Positions 63,126 through 64,000 of a stretch of 64,000 nucleotides of DNA are shown one piece after another (position 1 is the first letter of the stretch; every line of letters starts with the position of its first letter). The stretch is from contig NZ_NOVE01000016.1 of assembly GCF_002265625.1 (NCBI RefSeq), positions 1 through 64,000 on the forward strand, given 5' to 3'. Both the position numbers and the translations under genes were made by a program. This stretch comes from Prevotella sp. 885. GTDB lineage: Bacteria; Bacteroidota; Bacteroidia; Bacteroidales; Bacteroidaceae. The notes beneath the pieces were generated by a model. The model saw only the letters and a program-made list of their open reading frames with translations, did not search any database and was not told the origin of the DNA.

Positions 63126-63479
63126 ATGGCTAACGAAACAAAGAATGTATTAAGTCTCGAGTCAAAAGACGCAATGGATTTCTTCTTGAAATCTGAACAA
63201 TATCATGGTTTTGAACTCCCTGAGTTTTTTGTATTTGACGAACTTCCTCAAAATGATAAGAATGCTGTTGACGAAAGACTTTATGAGGTGTGCTTGGAAA
63301 ATGGAGTATTAACAAAGCAATTACCATTTCTTGATTCTCTTTTGGGAGCGGAATTAGTCTATATATGTAGAAAAATTTTAAGAAAACGACAACCCAAGAT
63401 ATTGATCTTTGATAGATTGAAAGAACTTCGTGAACAAGCGAAAAACCGCAATAGTAAGTTGAAGCTGCACTTGAATTGA
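63126..63479 (+). CDS. Hypothetical protein downstream of UpxY, possibly truncated
   Basis: 117 residues, not recognised with confidence. The N-terminal part NVLSLESKDAMDFFLKSEQYHGFELPEFFVFDEL (split here only by position: about 7-40) is acidic and aromatic. It faintly recalls the N terminus of some Bacteroidales reverse-transcriptase-domain proteins, from memory only, but no catalytic domain follows. The C-terminal third is basic and helical (RKILRKRQPKILIFDRLKEL). It does not look like UpxZ, the usual partner of UpxY. It starts 15 bp after upxY and is AT-rich. It may be a remnant joined to unrelated sequence. Confidence 0.5.
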   Translation: MANETKNVLSLESKDAMDFFLKSEQYHGFELPEFFVFDELPQNDKNAVDERLYEVCLENGVLTKQLPFLDSLLGAELVYICRKILRKRQPKILIFDRLKELREQAKNRNSKLKLHLN

Positions 63480-63655
63480 CACGCCACCTACAGCAAGATA
63501 GAGAATGGGAAATATATGACGTTCGTGGATAAAAAAACACAATAAAAGTCAAAAAATACGCTATGAATAAAAAGAAGACAGATTTAGATGTTGATAATTT
63601 GTTCGAAGAATCGAGCAAATTGAATGGCACAGAGCTTTATGTAGATGCTCCATAG

Positions 63656-64000
63656 ACACAGAGGCTTTCTATGTATTTGACCGTGGATACAATGCATTCA
63701 AGGAACTTTTCAAAATACATCAGCATGAATCGTTCTTTGTTGTGCGAGCCAAGAAGAATCTACAATACAAATGCTGTAAATGGAGGCGCAGGTTGCCAAA
63801 GAATATATTGACAGATGCTGTGATTGATTTCACTGAATACAATTCATACCAGAAGTATCCGGAGGAACTCAGACTCGTCAAATTCTATAATGAAGAAAAG
63901 GTAGGGAGTTTTCCTTCCATAGCCTATTGAAACCTTGTTGCTATCGTACAACATGATTTGCAACTTAAACGATCGACTTATGAGGTTCTTCAGATTCTAA
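63656..64000 (+). pseudogene. IS4-type transposase remnant (runs off the window)
   Basis: The frame DTEAFYVFDRGYNAFKELFK, then HESFFVVRAKKNLQYKC, matches the DRGY/YREK-side core of Bacteroidales IS4-family transposases. It continues to YQKYPEELRLVKFYNEEK and stops at 63930. After the stop, another frame reads LVAIVQHDLQLKRSTYEVLQ, the usual C-terminal segment of the same family. The region normally between these (with the catalytic Glu) is missing, so there is an internal deletion with frameshift. The N-terminal catalytic part is also absent; a 30-codon ORF (63563-63655) precedes it. Confidence 0.75.

Overview
The window looks like a chromosomal segment from a member of the Bacteroidota, most likely a Prevotella-type member of the Bacteroidales. 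The evidence is the promoter style (TTTG about 20 nt upstream of TAnnTTTG, best seen before the NUDIX and enolase genes), a type V (Mfa1/Mfa2) fimbrial operon, a UpxY (NusG-like) antiterminator, a PorE-like OmpA lipoprotein, a DUF4954 protein and a Wzi-type capsule protein. No rRNA or tRNA gene was seen. All coordinates include stop codons.

Layout. 1-781 holds no complete gene but contains a 396-bp repeat element (copy A). 782-3550 (minus) is an rRNA methyltransferase-thyA-folA run. 3729-5567 (plus) is a membrane protein / ECF sigma factor / membrane protein cassette. ettA (minus) and purT (plus) diverge from a palindromic promoter region. 8667-12294 is a small sugar-decoration cluster (membrane acyltransferase, FdtA-like ketoisomerase, FdtB-like aminotransferase, FemAB/GNAT transferase). 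It is followed by topB and the PorE-like gene. 17000-23077 (minus) carries hflX, a DUF4954 protein and an M16 peptidase. 23297-25378 holds a Wzi-like outer-membrane protein and a lipoprotein. 25471-30715 is an AT-richer, repeat-laden island: an Rpn-type nuclease, an MBOAT O-acyltransferase with an SGNH-like partner behind a structured leader, and a YhcG/DUF1016 nuclease.

31342-47197 (minus) is a complete Wzx/Wzy capsule or exopolysaccharide cluster, read as export protein, chain-length regulator, polymerase, flippase, three glycosyltransferases, nucleotide-sugar dehydrogenase, a further glycosyltransferase, DegT aminotransferase, initiating sugar transferase and a CapD/PglF dehydratase. The last three resemble the set that makes and loads an acetamido-4-amino-trideoxy sugar onto undecaprenyl phosphate, as in Bacteroides fragilis polysaccharide A. 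tcdA follows. 48283-58681 (minus) is a type V pilus operon: DUF3575, DUF3868/OmpA, Mfa1 shaft, Mfa2/FimB-like subunit and two large tip or accessory lipoproteins with carbohydrate-binding-like domains. Enolase, a C_GCAxxG_C_C protein, a NUDIX hydrolase, a UpxY antiterminator and a decayed IS4-type transposase close the window.

The most unusual signal is non-coding. Three dispersed elements of 395-397 bp (163-558 inverted, 30946-31340, 58958-59354) share both ends and a conserved 23-nt stem-loop. At the same internal position each carries an array of about 16-bp palindromic units repeated with an exact 22-bp period. Two same-orientation copies bracket the capsule-plus-fimbria block. Other non-coding signals are a three-strand switch-like leader before the MBOAT gene, a 46-bp exact duplication of part of the SGNH gene, an intra-operon hairpin whose core is identical in transcript orientation at two unrelated loci, and a 25-codon small membrane-peptide ORF.
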